The position numbers and the translations under genes are program-made. A stretch of 34,007 bases of DNA, from contig JABBNY010000004.1 in assembly GCA_019352095.1 (NCBI GenBank), positions 1 through 34,007 of the forward strand, read 5' to 3'. Origin of the DNA: Acidobacteriota bacterium (GTDB lineage Bacteria > Actinomycetota > Acidimicrobiia > Acidimicrobiales > RAAP-2). This document shows positions 1-8,379 of this stretch, piece by piece (position 1 is the stretch's first letter; the number at the start of each line of letters is the position of its first letter). The notes under the pieces were generated by a model. It saw only the letters and a list, made by a program, of their open reading frames with translations, did no database searches and was not told the origin of the DNA.

Positions 1-903
1 GAGCGACGCAATGCCCGGCCCGTAGGCTTCGACGAATTTTCCAACGACACCGTGGCGTCGTAGCAGTTCGGTGATGGTGAGCACCACGTCGGTTGCGGTG
101 ACACCCTCGCGCGTTGCTCCCGAGAGGCGCAGGCCCACGACCGGGGGGATCAACATCGACGTGGGCTGTCCGAGCATGCCAGCCTCTGCCTCGATGCCAC
201 CTACGCCCCAACCGAGTACACCCAGACCGTTGACCATCGTGGTGTGCGAGTCGGTGCCGACAACCGTGTCCATGTACGCAACGCCGTCGAGGTCAAAGAC
301 CACGCGCGCCAGGTGCTCCAGGTTCACCTGGTGGCAGATGCCCATGCCCGGGGGTACGACCCGGAACTGCTTGAACGAGCTCTGGGCCCACTTCAAGAAC
401 GTGTAGCGCTCGACGTTGCGCTGGTACTCAATGGCGACGTTCTGCTCGAAGCTCTCGGGTGTGCCGGTGCGCTCGAGGATGACCGAGTGGTCGATGACCA
501 GCTCGACCGGCACTAGTGGGTTGATCTTCTCGGGGTCACCGCCGAGCGCGATGATGGCGTCGCGCATCGAGGCGAGGTCCACCACCGCCGGTACGCCCGT
601 GAGGTCTTGCATGAGCACTCGCGCGGGCGTGAAGGCGATCTCTTTCGCGTCGTCGCCCGCCGCTTCGCCGTGCCGGGTGGGTGTCTCGCTCCAGCGCGCG
701 AGGGCCTCGATGTCCGCGGCGCGAACCTTGTCGCCGTCTTCGTGACGAAGCAGATTCTCGAGCAGAACCTTGATTGAGTACGGAAGGGTGTCCACACCGA
801 GCTCACGCAGCGCGGGTGCTTTGAGCGAGAAGTAGGAGAGCGATTTTGCGCCGACGCTCAGAGTGTCCTTGGATCCGAATGAGTTAAGTGAGGGAGAGGT
901 CAT
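1..903 (-). CDS. acnA: Aconitate hydratase, N-terminal part (cut by window edge)
   Basis: Reading the minus strand from ATG at 903 gives 301 codons with no stop before the window edge, which is why the ORF track misses it. The translation begins [17 protein letters not shown] and contains [46 protein letters not shown] and [18 protein letters not shown]. These are typical of the AcnA/IRP1 type of aconitase, which interconverts citrate and isocitrate in the cytoplasmic TCA cycle. The cysteines that bind the 4Fe-4S cluster lie further along in this family (full length about 900 residues) and fall outside the window. The gene is divergent from argS, with about 80 bases between the start codons. 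Family assignment is secure; acnA versus acn is only naming. Confidence 0.95.
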   Translation of the reverse strand, partial: MTSPSLNSFGSKDTLSVGAKSLSYFSLKAPALRELGVDTLPYSIKVLLENLLRHEDGDKVRAADIEALARWSETPTRHGEAAGDDAKEIAFTPARVLMQDLTGVPAVVDLASMRDAIIALGGDPEKINPLVPVELVIDHSVILERTGTPESFEQNVAIEYQRNVERYTFLKWAQSSFKQFRVVPPGMGICHQVNLEHLARVVFDLDGVAYMDTVVGTDSHTTMVNGLGVLGWGVGGIEAEAGMLGQPTSMLIPPVVGLRLSGATREGVTATDVVLTITELLRRHGVVGKFVEAYGPGIASL

Positions 904-983
904 GACTCCATTCTGCCTCGTCGGCGCGGACCTCGTTGCAGGACCACCCACTCGCCGTGGAGCCTAGGTGCGAGACTGTGGAT

Positions 984-2702
984 ATGAACTCGACCTACGA
1001 CGTACTCCTTGATCGGCTCCAGGTCGCCTTCGAGCGAATAGCGCCGGGAAGTGACCCGGTGCTTCGTCACTCTGACCGCGGTGACTATCAGGCCAACGGC
1101 GTGATGGGCGTCGCGAAACGACTGGGTCGCCCCCCGCGTGAAGTCGCTGAAGAGCTGGTCAGCGCGCTTGAGATTGCAGATATTGCCGAGGTTGAGATCG
1201 CGGGACCGGGATTCCTCAATCTGACCCTGACCACGCACTTTCTCGAGCGTCAACTGCGCCAGGTCCTGCAAGACCCCCGCATGGGCGTCGCCAGTACTGC
1301 ACACCCGAAGAAGGTGGTCATTGACTACTCGGCGCCCAACGTCGCCAAAGAGATGCACGTTGGTCATCTGCGCTCCACGGTGATTGGTGACGCGTTGGCC
1401 CGGATGTACCGCTTCGCCGGACACCAGGTGATCGCCCGCAACCACGTAGGTGACTGGGGCACCAATTTTGGGATGTTGATCGAACATCTGATCGACCTGG
1501 GCGAGCACGCCGCAATGGCGTCGCTCTCCATTGGCGATCTGGATTCGTTCTACCGTGCCGCGCGTGCGAAGTTCGACTCGGACGACGAGTTCAAAGAGCG
1601 CAGCCGGACCCGTGTGGTGTCCTTGCAAGCGGGTGACCCCGAGACGCGACGGCTGTGGGCGATCCTGGTCGATGAGTCGGTGGCGTACTTCGCCGAGGTG
1701 TACGCCAAACTCGACGTCACCCTCGCTCCCGAGGACGTCGTCGGTGAGTCGTATTACAACGACATGCTGAGCGATGTCGTGGCCGACCTCGACCGGGCCG
1801 GTCTGCTCGTCGACAGCGGGGGCGCACTGTGCGTGTTCCCTCCGGGCTTCACCAACCGCGACGGTGACCCGATGCCCGTCATGGTCCAAAAGAGCGATGA
1901 GGGATACGGCTACGCGACGACCGACCTCGCCGCGGTACGTGACCGGGTGCGCACGCTCGGCGCCGACGAGATTCTGTACGTGGTGGGAGCCCCCCAGGGT
2001 CAGCACCTCGAGATGATCTATGCGGTGGCGCGGATGGCGGGGTGGCTACCCGACTCGGTGCGCGTTGAGCACGTGGCCTTTGGCAACGTGCTCGGTCCCG
2101 ACCGCAAGATGTTCAAGTCGCGCAGTGGTGAGACGGTGAAGTTGGTGGGGCTGCTCGACGAGGCGATCGAGCGCGCGGACGTGGCGCTCGCGTCGCGTCA
2201 AAGTGACCTGTCCCAGGCTGAACGCCAACACCTGGCGACCCAGATCGCCCGGGCCGCGGTCAAGTACGCCGACCTTTCCACCGAACGCCAACGGGACTAC
2301 ATCTTCGACCTCGATCGAATGATCGCCTTCGAGGGCGACACCGGTCCGTATCTGCAGTACGCGCACGCGCGGCTGCGTTCGATCTTTCGTCGCCTGGGCA
2401 CCCTCTGGGAGCCGACCGACGTGCATTTCGCCCTGGCCTCGGCGCCAGAGCGTGACGTGGCGCTCGGGGTGCTGGCCTTCCCCGAGGCATTCGCCAGTGC
2501 ATTGGCGGGCCTCCAGCCCCATCGCTTATGCGTGTATCTCTTCGATCTGGCGCAGCGTTTCACCACGTTCTACGAGGCGTGTCCGGTCTTGAGCGTCGAG
2601 CCACCCCTACGTGACGAACGGCTGGCGCTCTGTGAGGTAACGGCACGAACCCTCAGCCTCGGTCTTTCGCTGCTCGGCATCGAGGCGCCCGACCGGATGT
2701 AG
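984..2702 (+). CDS. argS: Arginyl-tRNA synthetase
   Basis: Class I aminoacyl-tRNA synthetase that charges tRNA-Arg with arginine in the cytoplasm. I chose ATG 984 (572 aa) over the TTG at 936 given by the ORF track, because MNSTYDVLLDRLQ matches the usual N-terminal additional domain start and the length fits the family. The HIGH-type motif is HVGH at about residues 125-128, within SAPNVAKEMHVGHLRSTVIGD. The KMSKS-loop equivalent is MFKSRSGE near residue 376. The C-terminal anticodon-binding domain includes FEGDTGPYLQYAHARLRSI. No strong Shine-Dalgarno precedes the start. It lies between divergent aconitase and the mycofactocin locus and is probably an unrelated housekeeping gene. Confidence 0.96.
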   Translation: MNSTYDVLLDRLQVAFERIAPGSDPVLRHSDRGDYQANGVMGVAKRLGRPPREVAEELVSALEIADIAEVEIAGPGFLNLTLTTHFLERQLRQVLQDPRMGVASTAHPKKVVIDYSAPNVAKEMHVGHLRSTVIGDALARMYRFAGHQVIARNHVGDWGTNFGMLIEHLIDLGEHAAMASLSIGDLDSFYRAARAKFDSDDEFKERSRTRVVSLQAGDPETRRLWAILVDESVAYFAEVYAKLDVTLAPEDVVGESYYNDMLSDVVADLDRAGLLVDSGGALCVFPPGFTNRDGDPMPVMVQKSDEGYGYATTDLAAVRDRVRTLGADEILYVVGAPQGQHLEMIYAVARMAGWLPDSVRVEHVAFGNVLGPDRKMFKSRSGETVKLVGLLDEAIERADVALASRQSDLSQAERQHLATQIARAAVKYADLSTERQRDYIFDLDRMIAFEGDTGPYLQYAHARLRSIFRRLGTLWEPTDVHFALASAPERDVALGVLAFPEAFASALAGLQPHRLCVYLFDLAQRFTTFYEACPVLSVEPPLRDERLALCEVTARTLSLGLSLLGIEAPDRM

Positions 2703-2780
2703 CCACGTCGCCGTCGTGGCGCTGTCTTCTGTAGAGTACGAAACGAGGCGCGACGCGTCCGTCAAGTATTGGGGGGAAGT

Positions 2781-3932
2781 ATGGAAGTCAAAGCCGCGAT
2801 CGTCACTGAGTTGCACGGACCCTGGCACACCGAGCTCATCGAGATTGACGAGCCGCACGCCAACGAAGTGAAGGTGAAGATGGCATTCGCCGGGATGTGC
2901 CATTCCGACGAGCATCTACGCACCGGCGACATGTCCCAAGACCCCGCGGTGCTCGAGTTCCTCTCGGGACGCAACACCATGTTCCCGCTCATCGGCGGCC
3001 ACGAAGGGTCGGGGGTCGTGGAATCAGTGGGTCCCAACGTGACATCGCTCAAGCCCGGCGATCACGTCGCAGTGTCGTTCGTGCCGTCGTGTGGAAAGTG
3101 TGAGTACTGCGCATCTGGTCGTCAGTACATCTGCGACCTGGGCGCGTCAACGTTGGCGGGTCCCATGATCTCAGACCAGACGTGGCGTCACCACTGGGGC
3201 GAAGAGAACCTCAACCGCATGGCGCAGCTGGGCACGTTCTCCGATTACATCGTGGTGCACGAGGCGTCATTGGTGCGCATTGAGCCGTGGTACGACCTGC
3301 GCGCCGCGGCGCTGATCTCGTGTGGGATCTCGACCGGTTTCGGCTCCGCGGTCAATCGAGGTGGCGTCAAGCCCGGTGACACGGTCGCCGTCATTGGATG
3401 TGGTGGCGTTGGTTCAGGTGCGATCCAGGGTGCGGTGCACGCGGGTGCACGAGCGGTTATCGCCATTGACACGAATCAATCGAAGGTTGACCGGGCACTC
3501 AAGATCGGTGCGACCCACGGGTGCGCGACGACGCTCGATGCGGCGTTCACGATCCTGCCCGAACTGACCATGGGCAAGAACTGTGACGTCACGATAATCA
3601 CGACCGGGGTCTTGACGAGTGAACTCGTCGAGCAAGCTCGAGCGATCACGGCCAAGGGTGGTGTCATCGTCGCTACGTCGATCGCGCCGTACAATCAACA
3701 AAGCGTGGAACTCAACATGTTCTTGTTGTCGATGTTCAACCAGGAGCTTCGTGGCACCGTCTTTGGCTCGGAGAGCCCTCGCGTGCAGGTGCCTCGATTG
3801 TTGCGTCTGCACCACGAGGGCAAACTGGTCATCGACGACCTGATCACCAAGGAGTACACGATCGATCAGGTCCAGAACGGTTACGACGACCTCGCCTCGG
3901 GCGACAACATTCGCGGCGTCGTTCGTTTTTAG
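2781..3932 (+). CDS. Zinc alcohol dehydrogenase, NDMA-dependent, mycofactocin-associated
   Basis: Medium-chain zinc alcohol dehydrogenase of 383 aa. ATG 2781 follows a purine-rich ribosome binding site (GGGGGGAAG); the upstream TTG at 2769 overlaps that site and is rejected. Visible landmarks are the catalytic-zinc region GMCHSDEHL, GGHEGSGVVE, the four-cysteine structural-zinc lobe CGKCEYCASGRQYIC and the Rossmann motif GCGGVGSGAIQGA. This type, seen in mycobacteria and Rhodococcus, keeps NAD(H) tightly bound, is assayed with N,N-dimethyl-4-nitrosoaniline as artificial acceptor, and is thought to use mycofactocin as its in vivo electron acceptor. Location next to mftF and mftABCD supports that reading. 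Its stop codon overlaps the tail of mftF on the other strand by 4 bases. Substrate is unknown. Confidence 0.9.
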   Translation: MEVKAAIVTELHGPWHTELIEIDEPHANEVKVKMAFAGMCHSDEHLRTGDMSQDPAVLEFLSGRNTMFPLIGGHEGSGVVESVGPNVTSLKPGDHVAVSFVPSCGKCEYCASGRQYICDLGASTLAGPMISDQTWRHHWGEENLNRMAQLGTFSDYIVVHEASLVRIEPWYDLRAAALISCGISTGFGSAVNRGGVKPGDTVAVIGCGGVGSGAIQGAVHAGARAVIAIDTNQSKVDRALKIGATHGCATTLDAAFTILPELTMGKNCDVTIITTGVLTSELVEQARAITAKGGVIVATSIAPYNQQSVELNMFLLSMFNQELRGTVFGSESPRVQVPRLLRLHHEGKLVIDDLITKEYTIDQVQNGYDDLASGDNIRGVVRF

Positions 3933-5374
3933 GGCGCGAGGCGGCCCTGGCCCGCGAAGAAGTCGCGCAGGCGAAGTGACGAAGGAATCACGCGTGGTGT
4001 GAGCGCCTGGAGCGATCGATGTTCGATGGCTCCCTTGGTGACTCCTACGCAGTACGCAGCGTCGTCGAGTATCCCCAGTGCAATGTCCGACGGGCGGGGT
4101 CGCTGGTGGCGAAAGCGCCACGCCGTGCCCAGCGCGCAGATCACGAGTGCGGGCCCTCGCGCGCGGGATTTCACTGCGAGCAACAAGAGCAGCGGGCCGA
4201 AGTTTCGAACGAGCGAACGCGCGAACGCGCCTCCCCCCGTCAACATGGCGCGCCCCACGATCTCGTTGGCGACTGCGTCGGGTTGGTCGCTCTCAGAAAC
4301 GCGTGATCTGATCTGTCGACGTACGACACTCGCAATCCGTGCCGCGATCATCGGGCGACCCGCGCTGAGCGATACCCAGGTGGCGAGTGACCATACGTCG
4401 AATCGAACGGGGGCGAGTCGCTCACCGTGACGCTCGGCGAGCGCACCCGCGGACGATCCGTAGCTCACGCGCTGGGCGAACCATGTTCGCCAGTTCGTTC
4501 GCGCGCGATGCTGCACGCACACCGCGGCGTGATAGCGCACGAGCCATCCCCGGTCGTGCAATCGCCACACCAGGTCGACGTCCTCACCGAGTCGGAGGGC
4601 TTCGTCGAAGCCGTCACCAAAGGCCACTCGTCGCACCATGAGACAGGCACTCGGCACGAAGTTGACGTCGCCACCGGGCATAACGAGGTCTTCGTGGGGA
4701 CCGAGGTCCAAGGGACTGTAGCGCTCTTCGAACCGATCACGGAGGGTTGCTCCCTTGGCGCCCACGACCCTTGGCGCGCACGCCCCGATCAGCGGGTCCT
4801 GGAACTGTGCACTCAGACGTTGCAGGACCCCTCGCGCGTCATCGATTTCGACGTCGGCGTCGACGAAGCACACCAGGGGACGCGACGTCGCGCGAGCGCC
4901 GGCATTGCGCGCGCCGCCTGGCCCGAGATTGACGTCGAGTCGGATGAGGCTCACGCCGAAGTTGTCGGCGATCTCGTTGAGCAAGAGCGGGTCACGTGAT
5001 GCATCGTCGACGACCGTGACGTGAAGACCACGCAACTGGGTGAGCAACGCTCGCAGTGTGGCGATATTGTCGCGCACCGGGATGATCACGTCAATGTCGT
5101 CGATCACGAGTGGTCCGTGCAGCACCGGACGCACGATGCCGCGCTGGACGAGCGTACGGGCAAAACGTTCCTCTCCCACCCGCACGTGGCCCCCTTCCTG
5201 CCAGCGCTTCACGACCTCGGCCGACCCGCCCGCCAGTCGTAACACTCGCCACGGCGACCCGCCGATGATGAAGTCCCGGTCGACGATTTTCGAGTTGTCC
5301 TGCATGACCACTGGCGTGCCACTCGCCACCGGTGCGTCGAGGGGATCAGGCGCGAGGATCGAGAGTTCGCTCAT
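3929..5374 (-). CDS. mftF: Mycofactocin glycosyltransferase MftF
   Basis: A 481-aa protein from ATG 5374 (MSELSILAPDPL). The ORF track extends it to 5665, but that extension runs antisense through mftA and mftB and is not protein-like. Residues from about 92 form a family 2 glycosyltransferase fold: DVIIPVRDN, VTVVDDASRD, the metal-binding FVDADVEID and GEDVDLVWRLHDRGW. MftF is known to add beta-1,4-linked glucoses to the mature mycofactocin core. The first 90 or so residues (FIIGGSPWRVLRLAGG, FARTLVQRGIV) resemble the PqqD/MftB-like peptide recognition fold in pattern; that is inference. The gene is on the opposite strand from the rest of the locus. It starts 75 bases from mftA and ends overlapping the alcohol dehydrogenase, so the two promoters share a short divergent region. 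Confidence 0.92.
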   Translation of the reverse strand: MSELSILAPDPLDAPVASGTPVVMQDNSKIVDRDFIIGGSPWRVLRLAGGSAEVVKRWQEGGHVRVGEERFARTLVQRGIVRPVLHGPLVIDDIDVIIPVRDNIATLRALLTQLRGLHVTVVDDASRDPLLLNEIADNFGVSLIRLDVNLGPGGARNAGARATSRPLVCFVDADVEIDDARGVLQRLSAQFQDPLIGACAPRVVGAKGATLRDRFEERYSPLDLGPHEDLVMPGGDVNFVPSACLMVRRVAFGDGFDEALRLGEDVDLVWRLHDRGWLVRYHAAVCVQHRARTNWRTWFAQRVSYGSSAGALAERHGERLAPVRFDVWSLATWVSLSAGRPMIAARIASVVRRQIRSRVSESDQPDAVANEIVGRAMLTGGGAFARSLVRNFGPLLLLLAVKSRARGPALVICALGTAWRFRHQRPRPSDIALGILDDAAYCVGVTKGAIEHRSLQALTPRVIPSSLRLRDFFAGQGRLAP

Positions 5375-5449
5375 GGGCCAGTTTCTCACGGCGTGTCGGC
5401 GCGTGCGTTCGCAACGAGACAGAATGGGAGGAGACAATGAGGAGGGTAC

Positions 5450-5557
5450 GTGTCGACAGAAACGCTCATAGCGGATGAAGAGGTGGCGCAGATTGGCGAG
5501 AGCGAGGAATTGCTCGTCGAGGAGGTCTCCATCGACGGACTCTGCGGGGTCTACTAA
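5450..5557 (+). CDS. mftA: Mycofactocin precursor peptide MftA
   Basis: A 35-aa peptide too short for the ORF track. GTG 5450 follows the ribosome binding site GAGGAGGG by about 4 bases. The peptide starts MSTETLIADEEVAQ and ends LLVEEVSIDGLCGVY. The acidic leader and the C-terminal block match the mycofactocin precursor family, whose canonical end is IDGMCGVY; here Met is replaced by Leu. In the known pathway MftC decarboxylates the terminal Tyr and cross-links it to the preceding Val, and the two-residue product is released and processed to mycofactocin. mftB begins 3 bases after the stop, so mftABC are surely co-transcribed. Confidence 0.95.
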   Translation: MSTETLIADEEVAQIGESEELLVEEVSIDGLCGVY

Positions 5558-5560
5558 ATC

Positions 5561-5842
5561 GTGACGTTGTCGACGACGGACGTTTTTGACGCATCGGCGT
5601 CGTGGCAGCTCAGCGAGCAAGTTTCGTTGCGCGACGAAGCCTTCGGTGCACTGGCGTACCACCACGGCAATCGCCGTCTCGTCTTTTTGAAGTCACCTGA
5701 ACTCGTCGCCATTGTTCGCGGCTTGTCGCAGTTCTCGAGTGCCCACGAGGCGATTGACGCCTTCGTCGAGCCGTCTCGTCACGAGCGCTACGTCGCAGCT
5801 CTCTCCTCACTTTTCGCGTCAGAGTTGCTCAGTGGGCGCTGA
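5561..5842 (+). CDS. mftB: Mycofactocin peptide chaperone MftB
   Basis: A 93-aa protein from GTG 5561, 3 bases after the mftA stop and overlapping mftC by 11 bases, so it is translationally coupled to both. MftB is a small PqqD-like recognition-element protein that binds the MftA leader and presents it to MftC. The sequence fits: RLVFLKSPELVAIVRG resembles the beta-hairpin and first helix of such winged-helix domains, and RHERYVAALSSLFASELL the C-terminal helix. The fold alone is weakly conserved, so the assignment leans on position between an unmistakable mftA and mftC. No other function is plausible here. Confidence 0.92.
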   Translation: MTLSTTDVFDASASWQLSEQVSLRDEAFGALAYHHGNRRLVFLKSPELVAIVRGLSQFSSAHEAIDAFVEPSRHERYVAALSSLFASELLSGR

Positions 5843-6959
5843 CACGACGCTTCGCGATCGCTTCGAGCACGGTCTGGCCGCGCCGATCTGTCTCACGTGG
5901 GAGCTCACCTACGCGTGCAATCTTGCGTGCACGCACTGCCTCTCGTCCTCGGGTCGACGTGATCCGCTCGAGCTCTCGACGAACGAAGCCAAGGCGCTGA
6001 TCGACGAGATCGCGGCGATGCAGATCTTCTACATCAACATTGGTGGTGGCGAGCCGATGATCCGACGAGATTTCTTTGAACTCGTCGAACATGCAGTGAA
6101 TCAGAAGGTTGGCGTCAAATTCTCTACAAACGGCACTCGCATCGACGCGGCTGCCGCTCGACGTCTTGCGGCGATTGACTATCTCGACATACAGATCTCG
6201 ATCGACGGTGCCGATGCCGAGACGAGTGACCGGATTCGCGGCGCGGGCAGTTACGCCCAGGCCCGTAGGGCCATGGATCATCTGAAGGACGCGAATTTCG
6301 GCGAGTTCAAGATCTCGGTCGTGATGACCCGCGACAACATCGAACAACTCGATGAGTTCCAAGCGCTCGCGGCACACTACGGTGCCCAGTTGCGCCTGAC
6401 ACGTCTTCGTCCGTCGGGTCGTGGCGTTGAGGTCTGGGAGTCTTTGCACCCTACGCGCGAGCAGAACCGTCGGCTCTACGAATGGTTGCTCGAGCACCCC
6501 CAGGTTTTGACGGGGGATTCGTTCTTTCATCTTTCGGCGCTCGGCGATCCTCTCGATGGGCTTAACTTGTGTGGCGCAGGTCGCGTGGTGTGTTTGATCG
6601 ACCCGATTGGCGAGGTGTACGCCTGTCCGTTCGTCATCCACGATGAGTTCAAGGCCGGCAACGTACGTGAGTCGGGCTTCGGTCGCGTGTGGCGCGAAAG
6701 TCCGCTGTTCAAGTCACTGCGTGAGCCTGGTAACCCGGGTGCGTGCGTGTCGTGTGGTTCCTACGACGCCTGTCGAGGAGGCTGCATGGCGGCAAAATTC
6801 TTCACCGGGCTCGAGCTCAGTGACCCGGACCCCGAGTGCGTCTTTGGCCACGGCGAAACCGCGCTTGATGCGCGTCGCATGGTCCTTCGCCCGACCCCTT
6901 CGCCCGACCATTCCAAGAGTGTTGCGGTGAGGTTGGGATCTCGGAAGTCTCTCGTCTAG
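5832..6959 (+). CDS. mftC: Mycofactocin radical SAM maturase MftC
   Basis: A 375-aa protein from GTG 5832 (MGADTTLRDRF). The ORF track starts 120 bases earlier inside mftB and is rejected. The radical SAM cluster motif CNLACTHC gives Cys 29, 33 and 36. GGGEPMIRRDFFELVEHA is the SAM-binding GGE region. The C-terminal SPASM region carries further cysteines for auxiliary iron-sulfur clusters (CGAGRVVCLIDPIGEVYACPF, and CVSCGSYDACRGGCMA). MftC is known to perform oxidative decarboxylation of the MftA C-terminal tyrosine and then form a carbon-carbon bond to the penultimate valine. It is the third gene of a tight mftABC cluster. About 250 bases separate it from mftD, unlike the overlaps before it. 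Confidence 0.97.
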   Translation: MGADTTLRDRFEHGLAAPICLTWELTYACNLACTHCLSSSGRRDPLELSTNEAKALIDEIAAMQIFYINIGGGEPMIRRDFFELVEHAVNQKVGVKFSTNGTRIDAAAARRLAAIDYLDIQISIDGADAETSDRIRGAGSYAQARRAMDHLKDANFGEFKISVVMTRDNIEQLDEFQALAAHYGAQLRLTRLRPSGRGVEVWESLHPTREQNRRLYEWLLEHPQVLTGDSFFHLSALGDPLDGLNLCGAGRVVCLIDPIGEVYACPFVIHDEFKAGNVRESGFGRVWRESPLFKSLREPGNPGACVSCGSYDACRGGCMAAKFFTGLELSDPDPECVFGHGETALDARRMVLRPTPSPDHSKSVAVRLGSRKSLV

Positions 6960-7019
6960 CGCACTTGATGTCGCCGGACGTGGTCCCTTGGGGACTGGCC
7001 ATGGTGTGACTCGGCGGCC

Positions 7020-7151
7020 GTGCCACAACGCACAGCATTCGTCGATGCCCTGGAAGCACTCGGTCCTGCGCGCTCGACGCACTTGGGGGCGAAGACGCGC
7101 CGTGGGATCGCTGGCAACCGGCTGATCGGGATTGGCATCGTCAAGTTCTGA
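7020..7151 (+). CDS. Possible small ORF or gene remnant between mftC and mftD
   Basis: The 247-base gap between mftC and mftD contains an open frame (60 codons without a stop) ending at 7151. The only in-frame start of use is GTG 7020, giving 43 aa. The translation reads FVDALEALGPARSTHL and ends GNRLIGIGIVKF, which looks more like the end of a real protein than random sequence, and third codon positions are mostly G or C. There is only a weak GGCGG upstream. I do not recognise the family. It may be a small gene, or the last exonic scrap of a deleted gene in the mycofactocin locus. It could also be chance coding-like sequence. Confidence 0.3.
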   Translation: MPQRTAFVDALEALGPARSTHLGAKTRRGIAGNRLIGIGIVKF

Positions 7152-7206
7152 CCTGAAATATCGAATCGTCCTCCTGTAGTGTCGCAATGAGTCTTCTGGG
7201 GGGCCT

Positions 7207-8379
7207 ATGGCGAGCAAGTGGTTTGAGACAGTGGCCGTGGCGCAGCGACGCGCGAAAAAGCGCCTGCCCCGGTCGGTGTATGGAGCACTGATTGCGGGTT
7301 CCGAGAAGGGTCTCTCATCGAGTGACAACCTGAATTCCTTTGATCAATTGGGCTTCGCACCGCACATCGCGGGCCTCACCAAGGCTCGCGAGCTTTCGAC
7401 CACCGTGATGGGTCAATCGATGTCGATGCCGGTGATCATCTCGCCTACCGGTGTCCAGGCGGTGCACCCCGAAGGTGAAGTCGCGGTCGCTCGGGCCGCG
7501 GCGAACCGTGGCGTAGCAATGGGGCTCAGCTCGTTCGCGAGTCGTTCCCTTGAAGACGTGTGCGCCGAGCACAACCAGGTCCTGTTCCAGATGTACTGGT
7601 CGGGCTCTCGCGATGTGATGGTCCAGCGACTCGAGCGCGCCAAGGCGGCCGGCGCCAAGGGGATCATCCTCACTCTCGATTGGACGTTTTCAAACGGGCG
7701 CGATTGGGGCAGTCCGTGGATACCCGAAAAGATCAATCTACGGAACGCCTTGAAGTTGTCACCCGAGGCGTTGACCCGACCAGCGTGGTTGTGGTCGTTC
7801 ATGCGCTCGGGCCATCTGCCGGACCTCACGACGCCCAACATGGCACCCGTTGGTACCGCGGCACCGACGTTCTTCGGCGCTTACTACGAGTGGATGCAGA
7901 GTGAACTGCCAAGTTGGGACGACGTAGCCTGGCTGCGTTCGCAGTGGGACGGCCCGTTCATGGTGAAGGGCGTGAGCCGCATCGACGATGCGCGGCGCGT
8001 CGTCGATCTCGGCGCAACCGCATTGTCGGTGTCCAATCACGGGGGAAACAATCTCGACGGTACGCCCGCACCCATTCGATCCGTCTCAGCGATCGTCGAC
8101 GCGGTCGGTGACCAGATCGAAGTGGTGCTCGACGGAGGCGTGCGCCGCGGAAGCGACGTCGTCAAGGCCCTCGCCCTCGGGGCACGGGCGGTGATGATTG
8201 GTCGCGCGTATCTGTGGGGACTCGCCGCCAACGGCCAAGCGGGCGTCGAGAACGTTCTCGACATCGTGCGTGGCGGAATGGAAGCGACGCTGCTCGGACT
8301 GGGTAAATCCAGCGTGCACGACCTCGATCGCAACGACGTGGTGGCACCACCTGACTTCTTTCGAAAGTTGGGCGGATGA
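7207..8379 (+). CDS. mftD: Mycofactocin flavoprotein oxidase/dehydrogenase MftD
   Basis: A 390-aa protein from ATG 7207, preceded by GGGGGG at a usable distance. It belongs to the FMN-dependent alpha-hydroxy acid dehydrogenase family. VIISPTGVQAVHPEGEVAVAR, VMVQRLERAKAAGAKGIILTLD, the active-site region SNHGGNNLDGTPAPI (about residues 275-290) and VVLDGGVRRGSDVVKALALGA are visible. In mycofactocin biosynthesis MftD oxidatively deaminates the released aminated dipeptide-derived core to give the redox-active keto form. Position within the locus separates it from lactate dehydrogenases of the same fold. Its stop codon overlaps the ATG of the next gene (ATGA), so the SDR is co-expressed. It probably has its own promoter in the gap after mftC. 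Confidence 0.95.
   Translation: MASKWFETVAVAQRRAKKRLPRSVYGALIAGSEKGLSSSDNLNSFDQLGFAPHIAGLTKARELSTTVMGQSMSMPVIISPTGVQAVHPEGEVAVARAAANRGVAMGLSSFASRSLEDVCAEHNQVLFQMYWSGSRDVMVQRLERAKAAGAKGIILTLDWTFSNGRDWGSPWIPEKINLRNALKLSPEALTRPAWLWSFMRSGHLPDLTTPNMAPVGTAAPTFFGAYYEWMQSELPSWDDVAWLRSQWDGPFMVKGVSRIDDARRVVDLGATALSVSNHGGNNLDGTPAPIRSVSAIVDAVGDQIEVVLDGGVRRGSDVVKALALGARAVMIGRAYLWGLAANGQAGVENVLDIVRGGMEATLLGLGKSSVHDLDRNDVVAPPDFFRKLGG

Noticed and set aside
900-2006. 368-aa minus-strand ORF over argS
   Set aside because: Antisense shadow; argS on the plus strand has its HIGH-type and KMSKS-type motifs.
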